Of a stretch of DNA of 64,000 nt, positions 46,337-57,545 are shown one piece after another. A program made the translations under genes and the position numbers. Location of the stretch: positions 186,001 through 250,000 of the forward strand of contig JAVTVY010057124.1 of assembly GCA_036873755.1 (NCBI GenBank), in the 5' to 3' direction. This DNA is from Hanleya hanleyi. Lineage: Eukaryota > Mollusca > Polyplacophora > Lepidopleurida > Hanleyidae. The notes below the pieces were generated by a model. That model was given only the letters and a program-made list of their open reading frames with translations, did not search any database and was not told where the DNA came from. Every line of letters begins with the position of its first letter. The first letter of the stretch is position 1.

Positions 46337-46620
46337 ATGCCAAACTTTTTCTGCTGTGTTCCGGGCTGCAATGTCGCTGTTAAAAAACGGAACAAAGAGA
46401 GGAAGTATCCATTGTTGAAGGATGTAACTTTTCATCCATTTCTCACCCGAGAGAAAAATGCGTTGCGTCGAAACTGAGTTCAAATGGTTCGACGCGAACC
46501 GACATGGGGACCAAACAAGTTTATCCAGATTTCCTCCTTACATTTTGAAAGAGGGGTTGGTCCAACTTCGCATAACCCGGTGCCAACATTATTCCCATGG
46601 AAGGTGGACGCCAAGAGACG
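46337..46620 (+). pseudogene. THAP zinc-finger exon (first coding exon)
   Basis: Starting at ATG 46337, the frame reads MPNFFCCVPGCNVAVKKR, then DVTFHPFLTREKNALRRN, a TGA stop, VQMVRREPTWGPNKFIQ, SSLHFERG and PVPTLFPWK. This is the THAP C2CH fold: Cys-x-x-x-x-Cys near the start, then normally Cys-x-x-His before F, and the closing A/P-V-P-x-x-F motif. Two lesions are visible: an in-frame TGA where the family usually has Trp, and Ser in place of the third zinc ligand. The exon ends at ACG|GTTAGT with two bases over, in phase with the exon at 47041. THAP domains bind DNA. As it stands the domain cannot be made whole. Confidence 0.65.
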
Positions 46621-47040
46621 GTTAGTTTCTTTCCCTGTGCCGTAGACAATCATTGTTGTTATATTTAGCTGTATCGCAACTCGACATGGCTGCACGTTGT
46701 TGAACAATCAAAAACACTGCGGCCTGCGGGCGGTTTGAGGCAAGTTTCCTACTTGTCAACTGTCATCAATCTGATGATTTGGGGTGGGGGAGGGGCTTGG
46801 GTGAGTCGACTTGTACATATTATTTTTTGAAAAAATAACAGACTTCTATCAACTTCAAGTTAAATATATTTATATATTATAACTTTAGTATTTTTATTTT
46901 ATTTAAATTTTAGAAAATAATCAGGGGAGCCTGAAAGATATTTTTTTGAATTTTAAAGGGGGTACAAATTAAATCGAATATAAACTAAACTATCTAATGT
47001 GATATTGGCTTAAGACCTTATTTATTATCCTTATTTCCAG

Positions 47041-47210
47041 CTCCACAGCTTCTTCAATAAAGGCAGAATATCCAATTCATGTGCCAGTACAGACAAATGA
47101 GGAACAACCTATTGACCCAGTGGTGGTAATAAACCCGGAATACTTGTATGTAGTTGGTGAAACAGTCGTCAGTGAAAAGGGTATGGGTATCACAGAAGTG
47201 TTGACTAAAT
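47041..47210 (+). CDS. THAP-gene exon 2
   Basis: The exon is flanked by a good acceptor (TTATTATCCTTATTTCCAG) and donor (GTAAGTAT). Completing the two bases left by exon 1, it is open: KAEYPIHVPVQTNEEQPIDP, VVVINPEYLYVVGETVVSEK, GMGITEVLTK. The phase match to exon 1 on one side and to the next exon on the other is the main support. The sequence has no domain I recognise. Its second half (from 47121) is inside the duplication, so copy 2 (49968-50057) has the donor but no acceptor. Confidence 0.55.
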
Positions 47211-47301
47211 GTAAGTATACATAATCAACAGGTTGAGGAAAATACCTTGATCGGGGTATTATCCCTTGATCAGGGTATAATACCTCGAATGGGGTATAGG
47301 G

Positions 47302-47709
47302 CTATGTCAACTTCAGTTTTTTTTTTATATTTAAGGAAAATGTGGACATCCACACATACCCCATCCTCGTTAAAACCAGGGGCATCTCTATCCTAGATAT
47401 AGCCCCTGGTACGCTTGGGCAATGTATCGCGATCAACAACACGGCGGCATCCTGCACATATTGACCAATCAGATCACTTAAGCGACCGTGACAACAGATT
47501 TGAAAACACCATAGCTTGTGCGATACCCACTGGCAGATGAACACAACCATGAACATAATAAATATAAAGGAAACATAGTTTAAAACAAAATCTATTTGCA
47601 AGATAAAATAAACCCATTCATCTACCATTAAACATCCAACAAGCCAGGCAAATGTAGAAAACACCGAAGCTTTAAAGGCGGTCCGCGATGTCAGTGTATC
47701 CGACCTCAT
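47302..47709 (-). CDS. Hydrophobic ORF inside TIR element, copy 1
   Basis: 135 codons. Predicted hydrophobic stretches lie at about residues 15-30 (VFSTFAWLVGCLMV), 42-62 (FVLNYVSFIFIMFMVVFICQ) and 86-97. The identical frame is in copy 2 (50149-50556), and a short homologous peptide (WLVGxLMVDE) is encoded at 7530-7575. No known family recognised. Its last 30 residues run into the element's inverted end, so the C-terminus may not be genuine. It could be a membrane protein or only low-complexity AT-rich sequence. Confidence 0.3.
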   Translation of the reverse strand: MRSDTLTSRTAFKASVFSTFAWLVGCLMVDEWVYFILQIDFVLNYVSFIFIMFMVVFICQWVSHKLWCFQICCHGRLSDLIGQYVQDAAVLLIAIHCPSVPGAISRIEMPLVLTRMGYVWMSTFSLNIKKKLKLT

Positions 47710-48479
47710 CTTCCCACTGAAGGACTTGAATTAGGTTGAAACGCACAGATTTCTATAAAATTTCATTGGTCTAATTATTAATATTTTATTGTTATGCGTG
47801 CTTGGATTAAATATTTTACATTCGGTATCAGCGAATAGTTTAGAGGCGAAAGTAAAACCCAAACGTATTTTACCTTCAGCGCAGTTTTCTAGGTCACGTA
47901 ACTGGAGTGTGGGCGGAACGCGGTCTGCTAGGCAAGTTGGTCAAGGGTTCGCCTTTGGCTCGCAAATAGAAACCTTCACGTGGTGACGATGCACATACCC
48001 TGGACTGCATGGATCTTTCGACAACATATATGGCTTCATTGTTCCATGATTTTCAAAGCAACTTATTGTTATTTCCATAAATATATAAAAACTGAAGTTG
48101 ACATAGCCCTATGCCCCATTCGAGGTATAGGTCTTACTAATCTCAGGAAATTACTGCATGGATCATTTAATGTTCAGGGGAGACAACACAAGATAGAAAC
48201 TCATCTATTGCAGTTCTTTAGTAAAAAATTCTTACAGCTACTTTTGCCAGTTACAGCCAGATGAGCTACAGTGCCAAGGCACTATCTTTGAAATATTGAA
48301 GTGGCTAATTTAAATGATTAGTCGCATAAACCGAAGCAATAAATTGATGTGAAAAACATGGAACAATGAAGCCATAGATGTTGTTGAAAGATTCATGCAG
48401 TCCGGGGTATGTGTACATGAGGTAGATTAAAGTGACAAACAGATTGGGCTCTCTGAGGATCCATTGTGATCAGTGTCTG

Positions 48480-48655
48480 TAGAGCCTAATTTTCAACATT
48501 CGAAATTCAAAATTCAAATTCAATTTTTTGTAATTTTGGTTGGGTTTTTGTTGATTAGGGTTTTGTTGGGGGTATGTTTGTTCGGGTCATCGTCGCCGTG
48601 TGACCAATAAGGTTAGGTGCGACGTTAAAATTCAAACAACCAACCAACCAACCGG
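48480..48655 (+). mobile_element. SINE-like tail with (CAAC)n, copy 1
   Basis: The sequence ends AATAAGGTTAGGTGCGACGT, TAAAATTCAAACAACCAACC and further CCAA repeats, after a GT-rich body (TTGGTTGGGTTTTTGTTGAT). The GCGACGTTAAA core is also in the LINE tail at 7.2 kb, as in LINE/SINE partner pairs. It lacks a visible tRNA head. Copy 2 is at 53161-53336. Confidence 0.45.
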
Positions 48656-48829
48656 GGTATGTGTGGATGGCCACATTTTCCATAAATATATAAAAACTGA
48701 AGTTGACATAGCCCTATGCCCCATTCGAGGTATAGGTCTATACCTCGATCAAGGTATTTTCCCCAACCTGATCGACCTGTGTAAGTTTCAAAAGTTATAT
48801 GCAAAGCTTCCAAACACTTTTTTTTCCAG

Positions 48830-48999
48830 GGACTGTTATCCTTCATGTTCAGTGCAATGTATTGCATAAAATGCCCACAGTGAGGCCACAACACATACAT
48901 GTATCATACATGGGAGATAATCCAACAATAGGTAGTTGTATGAACATAAAAGATTATTTGATACATGATGTATACTGGTATGAACTAGTCAAGTTTTGA
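48830..48999 (+). CDS. THAP-gene candidate exon 3 (terminal), copy 1
   Basis: After acceptor CACTTTTTTTTCCAG, the frame in phase with exon 2 is open: TVILHVQCNVLHKMPTVRPQ, HIHVSYMGDNPTIGSCMNIK, then DYLIHDVYWYELVKF and TGA. The phase fit and the strong acceptor support it. There is no recognisable domain. If exons 1-3 are joined, the product would be only about 208 residues, short for a transposase. A duplicate lies at 53511-53680. Confidence 0.45.
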
Positions 49000-50148
49000 C
49001 AAATTATTCCACCTAGTCACAAAACAATTGTAAACTAAGTTGCACTTGTTTTTGTTATTCGTTCTATCGCTGTACTGGGGCTGAATTTAATCGAATTTTA
49101 TTGATTATATAGATACAAACAGGTTTGTTATAACTGCGAGATAAATTTGCAATGTACATGGAGTTAAATATGTTTAATTTGTCGATTAATATAATTCAAG
49201 GACGATTATAGGTAAATATGCGATATTGCTGTCTCAGACAACCCAGCTTCACAGCGAGCTGTTCCCACCCGTAACTGACTTACATACGATTAACTTTAGG
49301 AAATACAGATAAATTGCTATAAATAAAAATTTAAAGAAATAAAATGTATCCTTCAGTAATTATCGGAGGACAGTTAGTTTACAAAATGCACTGTACTAAA
49401 GTTTAAGAACTTTTTGAGATACAGAATCAATTTATTAAATAAAATTGGCACCAGACCATGTAGCATTGAATTTTTATCCCAGTTGTGCGGGTCATTAAAA
49501 GTTGATGGAACAGCTGATTGGTTATTGTCTTTTCTTGTTCAGCGAGAGTACTCTATTTTGGTAGTATCCCTAACCAGTTCATGCAGTAACAATAATTTGC
49601 TACAGAATGTATACGGCCCTGATTGAGTTTTAGCTAATATAAATAATTGTGTTTGTATTTCAATGATCTATAGGAACAGGCAAATACTGGAACCCACTCA
49701 TTGTGTGAATTGGTAACAGGATAATGGATTAGATTGGCTTGTGGACCTCATGTGAATACCAGTTATCCTCTCATACAAGGAAAGGAAGTTACACCTGGAG
49801 GTGAGGAAATCTTATAATCACTGCATGTCTGAGATAAAACTGTGATATCCTGTTCATTTCTAAGAGGTGGGATGTCCCACCAGTTGTGGGGAAAGGGGTG
49901 CCAAACCAGTTATTTGTAGCTTATTTTGAAGAAAATAAACAAAACATCTAAAGTGATGTCCCCCAAATGGTGGTAATAAACCCGGAATACTTGTATGTAG
50001 TTGGTGAAACAGTCGTCAGTGAAAAGGGTATGGGTATCACAGAAGTGTTGACTAAATGTAAGTATACATAATCAACAGGTTGAGGAAAATACCTTGATCG
50101 GGGTATTATCCCTTGATCAGGGTATAATACCTCGAATGGGGTATAGGG

Positions 50149-50556
50149 CTATGTCAACTTCAGTTTTTTTTTTATATTTAAGGAAAATGTGGACATCCAC
50201 ACATACCCCATCCTCGTTAAAACCAGGGGCATCTCTATCCTAGATATAGCCCCTGGTACGCTTGGGCAATGTATCGCGATCAACAACACGGCGGCATCCT
50301 GCACATATTGACCAATCAGATCACTTAAGCGACCGTGACAACAGATTTGAAAACACCATAGCTTGTGCGATACCCACTGGCAGATGAACACAACCATGAA
50401 CATAATAAATATAAAGGAAACATAGTTTAAAACAAAATCTATTTGCAAGATAAAATAAACCCATTCATCTACCATTAAACATCCAACAAGCCAGGCAAAT
50501 GTAGAAAACACCGAAGCTTTAAAGGCGGTCCGCGATGTCAGTGTATCCGACCTCAT
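50149..50556 (-). CDS. Hydrophobic ORF inside TIR element, copy 2
   Basis: Translation identical to 47302-47709. Identity of the copies reflects the recent duplication and is not evidence of selection. Confidence 0.3.
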   Translation of the reverse strand: MRSDTLTSRTAFKASVFSTFAWLVGCLMVDEWVYFILQIDFVLNYVSFIFIMFMVVFICQWVSHKLWCFQICCHGRLSDLIGQYVQDAAVLLIAIHCPSVPGAISRIEMPLVLTRMGYVWMSTFSLNIKKKLKLT

Positions 50557-51346
50557 CTTCCCACTGAAGGACTTGAATTAGGTTGAAACGCACAGATTTC
50601 TATAAAATTTCATTGGTCTAATTATTAATATTTTATTGTTATGCGTGCTTGGATTAAATATTTTACATTCGGTATCAGCGAATAGTTTAGAGGCGAAAGT
50701 AAAACCCAAACGTATTTTACCTTCAGCGCAGTTTTCTAGGTCACGTAACTGGAGTGTGGGCGGAACGCGGTCTGCTAGGCAAGTTGGTCAAGGGTTCGCC
50801 TTTGGCTCGCAAATAGAAACCTTCACGTGGTGACGATGCACATACCCTGGACTGCATGGATCTTTCGACAACATATATGGCTTCATTGTTCCATGATTTT
50901 CAAAGCAACTTATTGTTCCGTTCATGCGACTAATCATTCAAATTAGCCACTTTAATATTTCAAAAATGAAACATGGCTTCAAATGACATATTCAGGGAAA
51001 TTTATTATGTAACTAAATAGCATGCTATGGGATAATTCCATTCCAAAGTTGCATGAATGTAGATGCATTGACCGATGAGTAAATTAGATTAAATGCACAA
51101 TTTCCTAGCATGCACATACATGGCAGGGTCAGAATATCCAGAGCAGAGGCCTGTTTTTTATGCGCACATGCTAGCGGATTAGATTATGGGTCTGTCAATT
51201 AATCTTGATTTATTAACTAGGCATTGGCTCTCAAATCCTGCAATTTGCGCATGACCTTCCGGACATCGAAGTATGCCATCACATGCCATTTTCATTTACA
51301 GAATAAATTTCACCAAATATGTCATTTGAAGCCATCTTTCATTTTT

Positions 51347-52850
51347 AGCTCATCTGGGCCGAAGGCCCGATGGGCTAATGTCATGGCCTGATTGTCCGTC
51401 GTCCGTTGTGCGTCGTCCGTCGTGCGTAAACATCTTCTTCTCTGAAACCGCTTGACCGATTGAGCTGAAACTTGGCATGCATGTTCCCCCCAATGAGTAC
51501 ACCAGAATTTGTTCATGTGGTGTTGATATGATTTTAAATATGGCTGCCACGGCGGCCATCTTGAATTTGCTATTGAAATCCTGTCATCATTATTTTTCGG
51601 TACCTACTTCATGGATCTTTCGCAAATTTCGTACACCGGTTCCCCTTTGGATCTAGTTGGTACAACATGTGTACTTTACTCCAATTTGAATATCCAATAT
51701 TGGCCATCCTGGATTTCCCCATGAAACTTTGTTATCACGATTTCTCAGGAACTACAGCATGGAGCTTCCTCAAAGTTGGTACACAGGTTCCCCTTTTGAG
51801 TCTAGTTGTGCAAGATACCTTTTGTGGTCTGATTCAAAAATCCAATATGACCACCAGGCGGCCATCTTGGATTTCCCATGAAACATTGTTATCGCGATTT
51901 CTCAGGAACTACTGCATGGATCTTTCTTAAATTTGGTACACAGGTTCCCCTTGGGATCTAGTTGTACAAGATGCCTTTTTTGCTTCGATTCAAAAATCCA
52001 ATATGGCCAACAGGCGACCATCTTGGATTTCCCCATGAAACATTGTTATCGTGATTTCTCAGAAAGTACTGCATGGATCTTTCTCAAATTTGGTACACAG
52101 GTTCCCCTTGGGATCTACTTGTACATGATACCTTTTCGGTCCGATTCGAAAATCCAATATGACCACCAGGCGGCCATCTTTGATTTCCCATGAAACATTG
52201 TTATCGCGATTTCTCAGGAACCACTGCATGGATCTTTCTTAAATTTGGTACACAGGTTCCCCTTGGGATCTAGTTGTACAAGATGCCTTTTTTGCTTCGA
52301 TTCAAAAATCCAATATGGCCAACAGGCGGCCACCTTGGATTTCCCTATGAAACTTTGTTATCGTGATTTCTCAGAAAATACTGCATGGATCTCTCTCAAA
52401 TTTGGTACACAGGTTCCCCTTGGGGGCTAGTTGTGCACGATACCTTTTGTGATTTGATTCGAAAGTCCAGTATTTCCACCAGGCAGCCATCTTGGATTTC
52501 CCCTTGAAACTTTATCGCGATTTCTCAGGAACTACTGCTTTGATCTTTCTCCAATTTGATACACATGTTCCCTTTGTGGTCTAGTTGTGCAAGATACCTT
52601 TCCTGGTCCAATTCGAAAATCCAATATGGCCACCAGGTGGCCATCTTGAATCTTCCCATGAAATTTTGTTATCGTGAATTCTCAGGAAATTACTGCATGG
52701 ATCTTTGTCAAATTGGGTACACAGGTTTACCTTGTGGTCCGGTTGTTCAAGATACCTTTTTTGGTCCATTTCGAAAATCCAATATGGCCGTATCTTGAAT
52801 TTCCCATGAAACTTTTTGAAATCTCAGGAAATTACTGCATGGATCATTTA
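51347..52850 (+). repeat. 155-bp tandem array with mollusc-type header
   Basis: The header (51347-51600) reads CTCATCTGGGCCGAAGGCCC, GATGGGCTAATGTCATGGC, then CCGTCGTCCG repeats. About eight units of 155 bases follow, with 'TGCATGGATCTTTCTCAAAT', 'TTGGTACACAGGTTCCCCTT', 'CAAAAATCCAATATGGCCA' and 'GGCCATCTTGGATTTCCC'. Starts are near 51610, 51762, 51915, 52073, 52227, 52383, 52538 and 52695. Frames of 60-90 codons across it are by-products. The header and array type is familiar from bivalve and gastropod genomes. Confidence 0.8.
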
Positions 52851-53510
52851 ATGTTCAGGGGAGACAACACAAGATAGAAACTCATCTATTGCAGTTCTTT
52901 AGTAAAAAATTCTTACAGCTACTTTTGCCAGTTACAGCCAGATGAGCTACAGTGCCAAGGCACTATCTTTGAAATATTGAAGTGGCTAATTTAAATGATT
53001 AGTCGCATAAACCGAAGCAATAAATTGATGTGAAAAACATGGAACAATGAAGCCATAGATGTTGTTGAAAGATTCATGCAGTCCGAGGTATGTGTACATG
53101 AGGTAGATTAAAGTGACAAACAGATTGGGCTCTCTGAGGATCCATTGTGATCAGTGTCTGTAGAGCCTAATTTTCAACATTCGAAATTCAAAATTCAAAT
53201 TCAATTTTTTGTAATTTTGGTTGGGTTTTTGTTGATTAGGGTTTTGTTGGGGGTATGTTTGTTTGGGTCATCGTCGCCGTGTGACCAATAAGGTTAGGTG
53301 CGACGTTAAAATTCAAACAACCAACCAACCAACCGGGGTATGTGTGGATGGCCACATTTTCCATAAATATATAAAAACTGAAGTTGACATAGCCCTATGC
53401 CCCATTCGAGGTATAGGTCTATACCTCGATCAAGGTATTTTCCCCAACCTGATCGACCTGTGTAAGTTTCAAAAGTTATATGCAAAGCTTCCAAACACTT
53501 TTTTTTCCAG

Positions 53511-53680
53511 GGACTGTTATCCTTCATGTTCAGTGCAATGTATTGCATAAAATGCCCACAGTGAGGCCACAACACATACATGTATCATACATGGGAGATA
53601 ATCCAACAATAGGTAGTTGTATGAACATAAAAGATTATTTGATACATGATGTATACTGGTATGAACTAGTCAAGTTTTGA
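53511..53680 (+). CDS. THAP-gene candidate exon 3, copy 2
   Basis: Duplicate of 48830-48999 with the same acceptor and stop. In copy 2 the upstream exon 2 lacks its acceptor, so this exon could only be used by splicing from the first exon 2. Confidence 0.4.
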
Positions 53681-54811
53681 CAAATTATTCCACCTAGTCA
53701 CAAAACAATTGTAAACTAAGTTGCACTTGTTTTTGTTATTCGTTCTATCGCTGTACTGGGGCTGAATTTAATCGAATTTTATTGATTATATAGATACAAA
53801 CAGGTTTGTTATAACTGCGAGATAAATTTGCAATGTACATGGAGTTAAATATGTTTAATTTGTCGATTAATATAATTCAAGGACGATTATAGGTAAATAT
53901 GCGATATTGCTGTCTCAGACAACCCAGCTTCACAGCGAGCTGTTCCCACCCGTAACTGACTTACATACGATTAACTTTAGGAAATACAGATAAATTGCTA
54001 TAAATAAAAATTTAAAGAAATAAAATGTATCCTTCAGTAATTATCGGAGGACAGTTAGTTTACAAAATGCACTGTACTAAAGTTTAAGAACTTTTTGAGA
54101 TACAGAATCAATTTATTAAATAAAATTGGCACCAGACCATGTAGCATTGAATTTTTATCCCAGTTGTGCGGGTCATTAAAAGTTGATGGAACAGCTGATT
54201 GGTTATTGTCTTTTCTTGTTCAGCGAGAGTACTCTATTTTGGTAGTATCCCTAACCAGTTCATGCAGTAACAATAATTTGCTACAGAATGTATACGGCCC
54301 TGATTGAGTTTTAGCTAATATAAATAATTGTGTTTGTATTTCAATGATCTATAGGAACAGGCAAATACTGGAACCCACTCATTGTGTGAATTGGTAACAG
54401 GATAATGGATTAGATTGGCTTGTGGACCTCATGTGAATACCAGTTATCCTCTCATACAAGGAAAGGAAGTTACACCTGGAGGTGAGGAAATCTTATAATC
54501 ACTGCATGTCTGAGATAAAACTGTGATATCCTGTTCATTTCTAAGAGGTGGGATGTCCCACCAGTTGTGGGGAAAGGGGTGCCAAACCAGTTATTTGTAG
54601 CTTATTTTGAAGAAAATAAACAAAACATCTAAAGTGATGTCCCCCAAATTTGTTTGTTGTTATTTACCGGGCATGTTTCAGGGCCAGCCTCTTGACTTAC
54701 TGTACATTAGGGGTTAAGAGTTTCAAAGTTGTTTCAAATGTGTTCCCAGTGACAGATCCATATTGCCTTCTGATGAAATGTTTTATAACACTTTTTTTAT
54801 TGTCTTTTAAG

Positions 54812-54995
54812 GTGGCTATGTATGGTAAACAGGTCCTTGTTGGTACTGCAGTCTTCACGAACAGTGATGATGGAAAAAATCACAAGGTTGTATTTTCGGG
54901 AGAAACAGTATGGCAACAAACGTCTCCCAACCCAGATCAATTTAGACGCACCTCTCCCAGGCTGTGTGTCACAGGAACTGGCTGAGCGACATAGT
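54812..54995 (+). pseudogene. Further exon-like segment downstream of duplication
   Basis: Acceptor TTTTTTTATTGTCTTTTAAG and donor AGT|GTAAGT bound 184 bases. One frame is fully open (RSLLVLQSSRTVMMEKITRL, LPTQINLDAPLPGCVSQELA). Another, with a more protein-like composition (VAMYGKQVLVGTAVFTNSDD, VVFSGETVWQQTSPNPDQFR), stops at a TGA 14 bases before the donor. Neither is in phase with both neighbours, so a lesion or missing exon is likely. No domain recognised. Confidence 0.35.
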
Positions 54996-55961
54996 GTAAG
55001 TTGAAGTGAATTATTCATATAATCTGTTAGGAGAACATGGAACACATCAGTTCCACATTGCCAAGGTTGGCGGCTGTCACCCCCCCCCACCCTATGAAGG
55101 GGAATACAGAAATCACTTTTGTATTGCCTAACTGTACCGTGGATGATATCTCAGTTGCTATTTGATCGAAACATGTATCTTCCTTATTAGTTGGTCAAGG
55201 AATCTTAACTTACATGAAGATGCTCAGATATCATTCAACTGTTCCATAGAAAGTTGGAAAACATCATTGATATACCAGGAAACCTTTAATTTATGCAAAA
55301 TCATGAGTGATACATATCGCTGATACCATACCATTCAACTGTTCGATACAAATGTTGGGATACATCATTGATGAATCAAGAGACTTTCAAATCGGCAGAA
55401 GCCTTGGTGGCCATCTTTAATCATGTAAATCATTAATGATACCGACTATTCAACTGTTCAATACGAAAGTTCTGATTACCAGCATGCCATGGGAATGATA
55501 ATTCCTAGGCAAGCCTAACTTGCATCACACATGCATAGGGCCAGGGCCAGAGAAAGCCTCATGCAAGATCATTAATGATCCATATCTCGAATACCATCAA
55601 ACTGCTCACTATGGATCAGGTTTCTGTGGCCTGATAACTTGGAGTTATCGAAGAATCGAGAGGTTTTCAGATGCACAGCTTCGTATATAAATTTGAAAAA
55701 ATATTACTTTTCTTTGGTAGATCTGTATATCTCGAACCCTATGCTGTTAGTTATATGAACATAAATGGTCTGATCAGTGATGAGAGTGATCTGAATTTAT
55801 TGTGTTTAGTTTTAGCCTGTTTTGTAGGGGTCAATGTTTAACTGCCATAATCATAGAACTGGAATATCTATATGCTCAACCATATTTGTTTCCTGTATTA
55901 ATTTATTATGATAGCTCGGGCATTCAGAATATACTAATCGTTTTTCATTGTTTGACTTCCA

Positions 55962-56182
55962 GCTTATGTTTGCAACCAGTTCAAGGGCACACCTGGTCCA
56001 AAGTAAGGAGAGGCATCACTCAGAAATACCATGATGCAGCAAGGTCAGGTAGAATCCGCCAGAAAACACCAATGAAGAAGCATGATCTCCACATGTCAGA
56101 AGAACTGGTGGACTCTTCTTCAGCTTCACTCTCATCTGCCGTGGATTCGTCATCCTCTGACATGACAACGACAGTCCTCTAA
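55962..56182 (+). CDS. Candidate last exon, Ser-rich C-terminus
   Basis: Acceptor TTTGACTTCCAG is followed by an open frame: LCLQPVQGHTWSKVRRGITQ, KYHDAARSGRIRQKTPMKKH, then DLHMSEELVDSSSASLSSAV and SSSSDMTTTVL with a TAA stop. The basic then serine-rich tail looks like the disordered C-terminus of a nuclear protein. A poly(A) signal-like AATAAA is at 56350. It may belong to the THAP gene or to a separate one. Confidence 0.4.
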
Positions 56183-56689
56183 GGAATGCTAAAGGCCATC
56201 CCACAACAGGTGAGAAAAGACCAAGACAGATTTGTTTAAACCTTTGAGGAATGAAAAACCATTCTACTTGACACAGACTTTCAATGTGCTTCCTATTTTG
56301 TGCTCAGGTGTTTTAAGACATGGTACAATGTATATTTTATGCTGTTAGAGAATAAAAGGTGAAATACGCGTGGATTTTGCTTCTGCTGGTGGTTATTTTA
56401 AGGGAATCCCGACATACTAGACAGTCTGTACAAATGACATGCCCTTTCAGATAGAAGATGCCCCCTCCCCCACACCCCAATAATTCCGTACAGATGGTGT
56501 TTTATGCACCCTGCCCCATAATTTCCCCATTTATGGGGATACTGCAGAGTGCTCTGCCCAATTCATTACCCACTCCCAAATAACTACACTGAAAATAACC
56601 CATTGTTGGTACATTCGGGAGCGACAACCCCACACCATCCCCACACGTGGGGATATTGTAGGGTTACTGTGGGGATGTTGCCATACCAC

Positions 56690-57545
56690 CTTGAGGGGTT
56701 TTCTGCCCCATATTGAAATTACTGCCCAGCAGATTCCCCACGTGGGGATATTGTGGGGTTTTCTGTCCCATGCTGGAATTACTGCCCCGCAGATTCCTCA
56801 CGTGGGGATGTTGTGGGGTTTTCTGTCCCATGCTGGAAGTACTGCCCCGCACATTCCCCACGTGGGGATGTTGTGGGGTTTTCAGTCCCATGCTGGAATT
56901 GCCGCCCCGCAGATTCCCCACCTGGGGATATTGTGGGGTTTTCTGTCGCATGCTGGAATTACTGCCCCGCAGATTCCCCATGTGTGGATATTATTGGGTT
57001 TTCTGCCCCGCAGATTCTCCACTTGGGGATATTGTGGGGTCTTCCGTCCAATGTTGGAATTACTGCCTCGCAGATTCCCCACATGGGGATGTTGTGGGGT
57101 TTTCTGTCCCATGCTGGAAGTTCTGCCTCGCCGATTCCCCATGTGGGGATATTGTGGGGTTTTCTGTCCCATGCTGGAATTGCCGCCCCGCAGATTCCCC
57201 ACCTGGGGATATTGTGGGGTTTTCTGTCACATGCTGGAATTACTGCCCCGCAGATTCCCCACGTGAGGATATTGTGGGGTTTTCTGCCCCGCAGATTCTC
57301 CATGTGTGGATATTATTGGGTTTTCTGCCCCGCAGATTCCCCACTTGGGGATATTGTGGGGTTTTCCGTCCAATGCTGGAATTACTGCCCCGCAGATTCC
57401 CCAGGTGGGGATGTTGTGGGGTTTTCTGTCCCATGCTGGAAGTACTGCCCAGCAGATTCTCCACGTGGGGATATTGTGGGCTTTTCTACCCCGCAGATTC
57501 CCCACGTGGAGATATTGTGGGCTTTTCTGCACCATGCTGGACTTA
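56690..57545 (+). repeat. 60-bp minisatellite around CCCCACGTGGGG
   Basis: About fourteen units read TTCTGTCCCATGCTGGAATT, ACTGCCCCGCAGATTCCCCA, CGTGGGGATATTGTGGGGTT. Full units are exactly 60 bases; several are shortened (near 57001, 57290 and 57480) by loss of the CCATGCTGGAATTACTG part. Because 60 is a multiple of three and no frame holds a stop, all forward frames and the reverse frames stay open for up to 300 codons. These frames are not genes. Confidence 0.85.

Larger units (their letters stand above)
47229..48770. mobile_element. TIR element with about 130-bp inverted ends, copy 1
   Basis: CAGGTTGAGGAAAATACCTT at the left is inverted at the right (AAGGTATTTTCCCCAACCTG). The arms continue through 'CCTCGAATGGGGTATAGGGC', 'TATGTCAACTTCAGTTTTT' and 'TGTGGACATCCACACATACC'. 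It lies between exons 2 and 3 of the THAP gene, that is, in an intron. Interior: a hydrophobic minus-strand frame and a SINE-like piece. Copy 2 is 50076-53451. Confidence 0.7.
47121..49967. repeat. Near-identical direct duplication, copy 1 (internally deleted)
   Basis: 47121-48070 equals 49968-50917, and 48141-49967 equals 52822-54648, at nearly 100% identity. Only three or four single-base differences were noticed, for example TCCGGGGTAT versus TCCGAGGTAT. Between the blocks copy 1 has 70 bases while copy 2 has 1904. Copy 1 begins inside exon 2. Confidence 0.9.
50076..53451. mobile_element. TIR element, copy 2 (3.4 kb)
   Basis: Fuller version of 47229-48770, with the same inverted ends and the 155-bp array inside. 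A block at 50922-50970 (ATGCGACTAATCATTCAAAT..) is the inverse of 52962-53010, giving a second inner inverted repeat. No transposase frame. Confidence 0.65.
49968..54649. repeat. Near-identical direct duplication, copy 2 (full)
   Basis: Contains everything in copy 1 plus 50918-52821. Copy 1 still has the stub 'CTCAGGAAATTACTGCATGG' (48142 on) that ends the 155-bp array here, so copy 2 shows the original order and copy 1 is the deleted one. The copies abut directly: the last bases of copy 1 (CCCCAAAT) join the mid-exon sequence TGGTGGTAAT. Confidence 0.9.

Noticed and set aside
51667..52877. Several plus-strand frames of 60-87 codons
   Set aside because: They track the 155-bp array and repeat the same peptide each unit.
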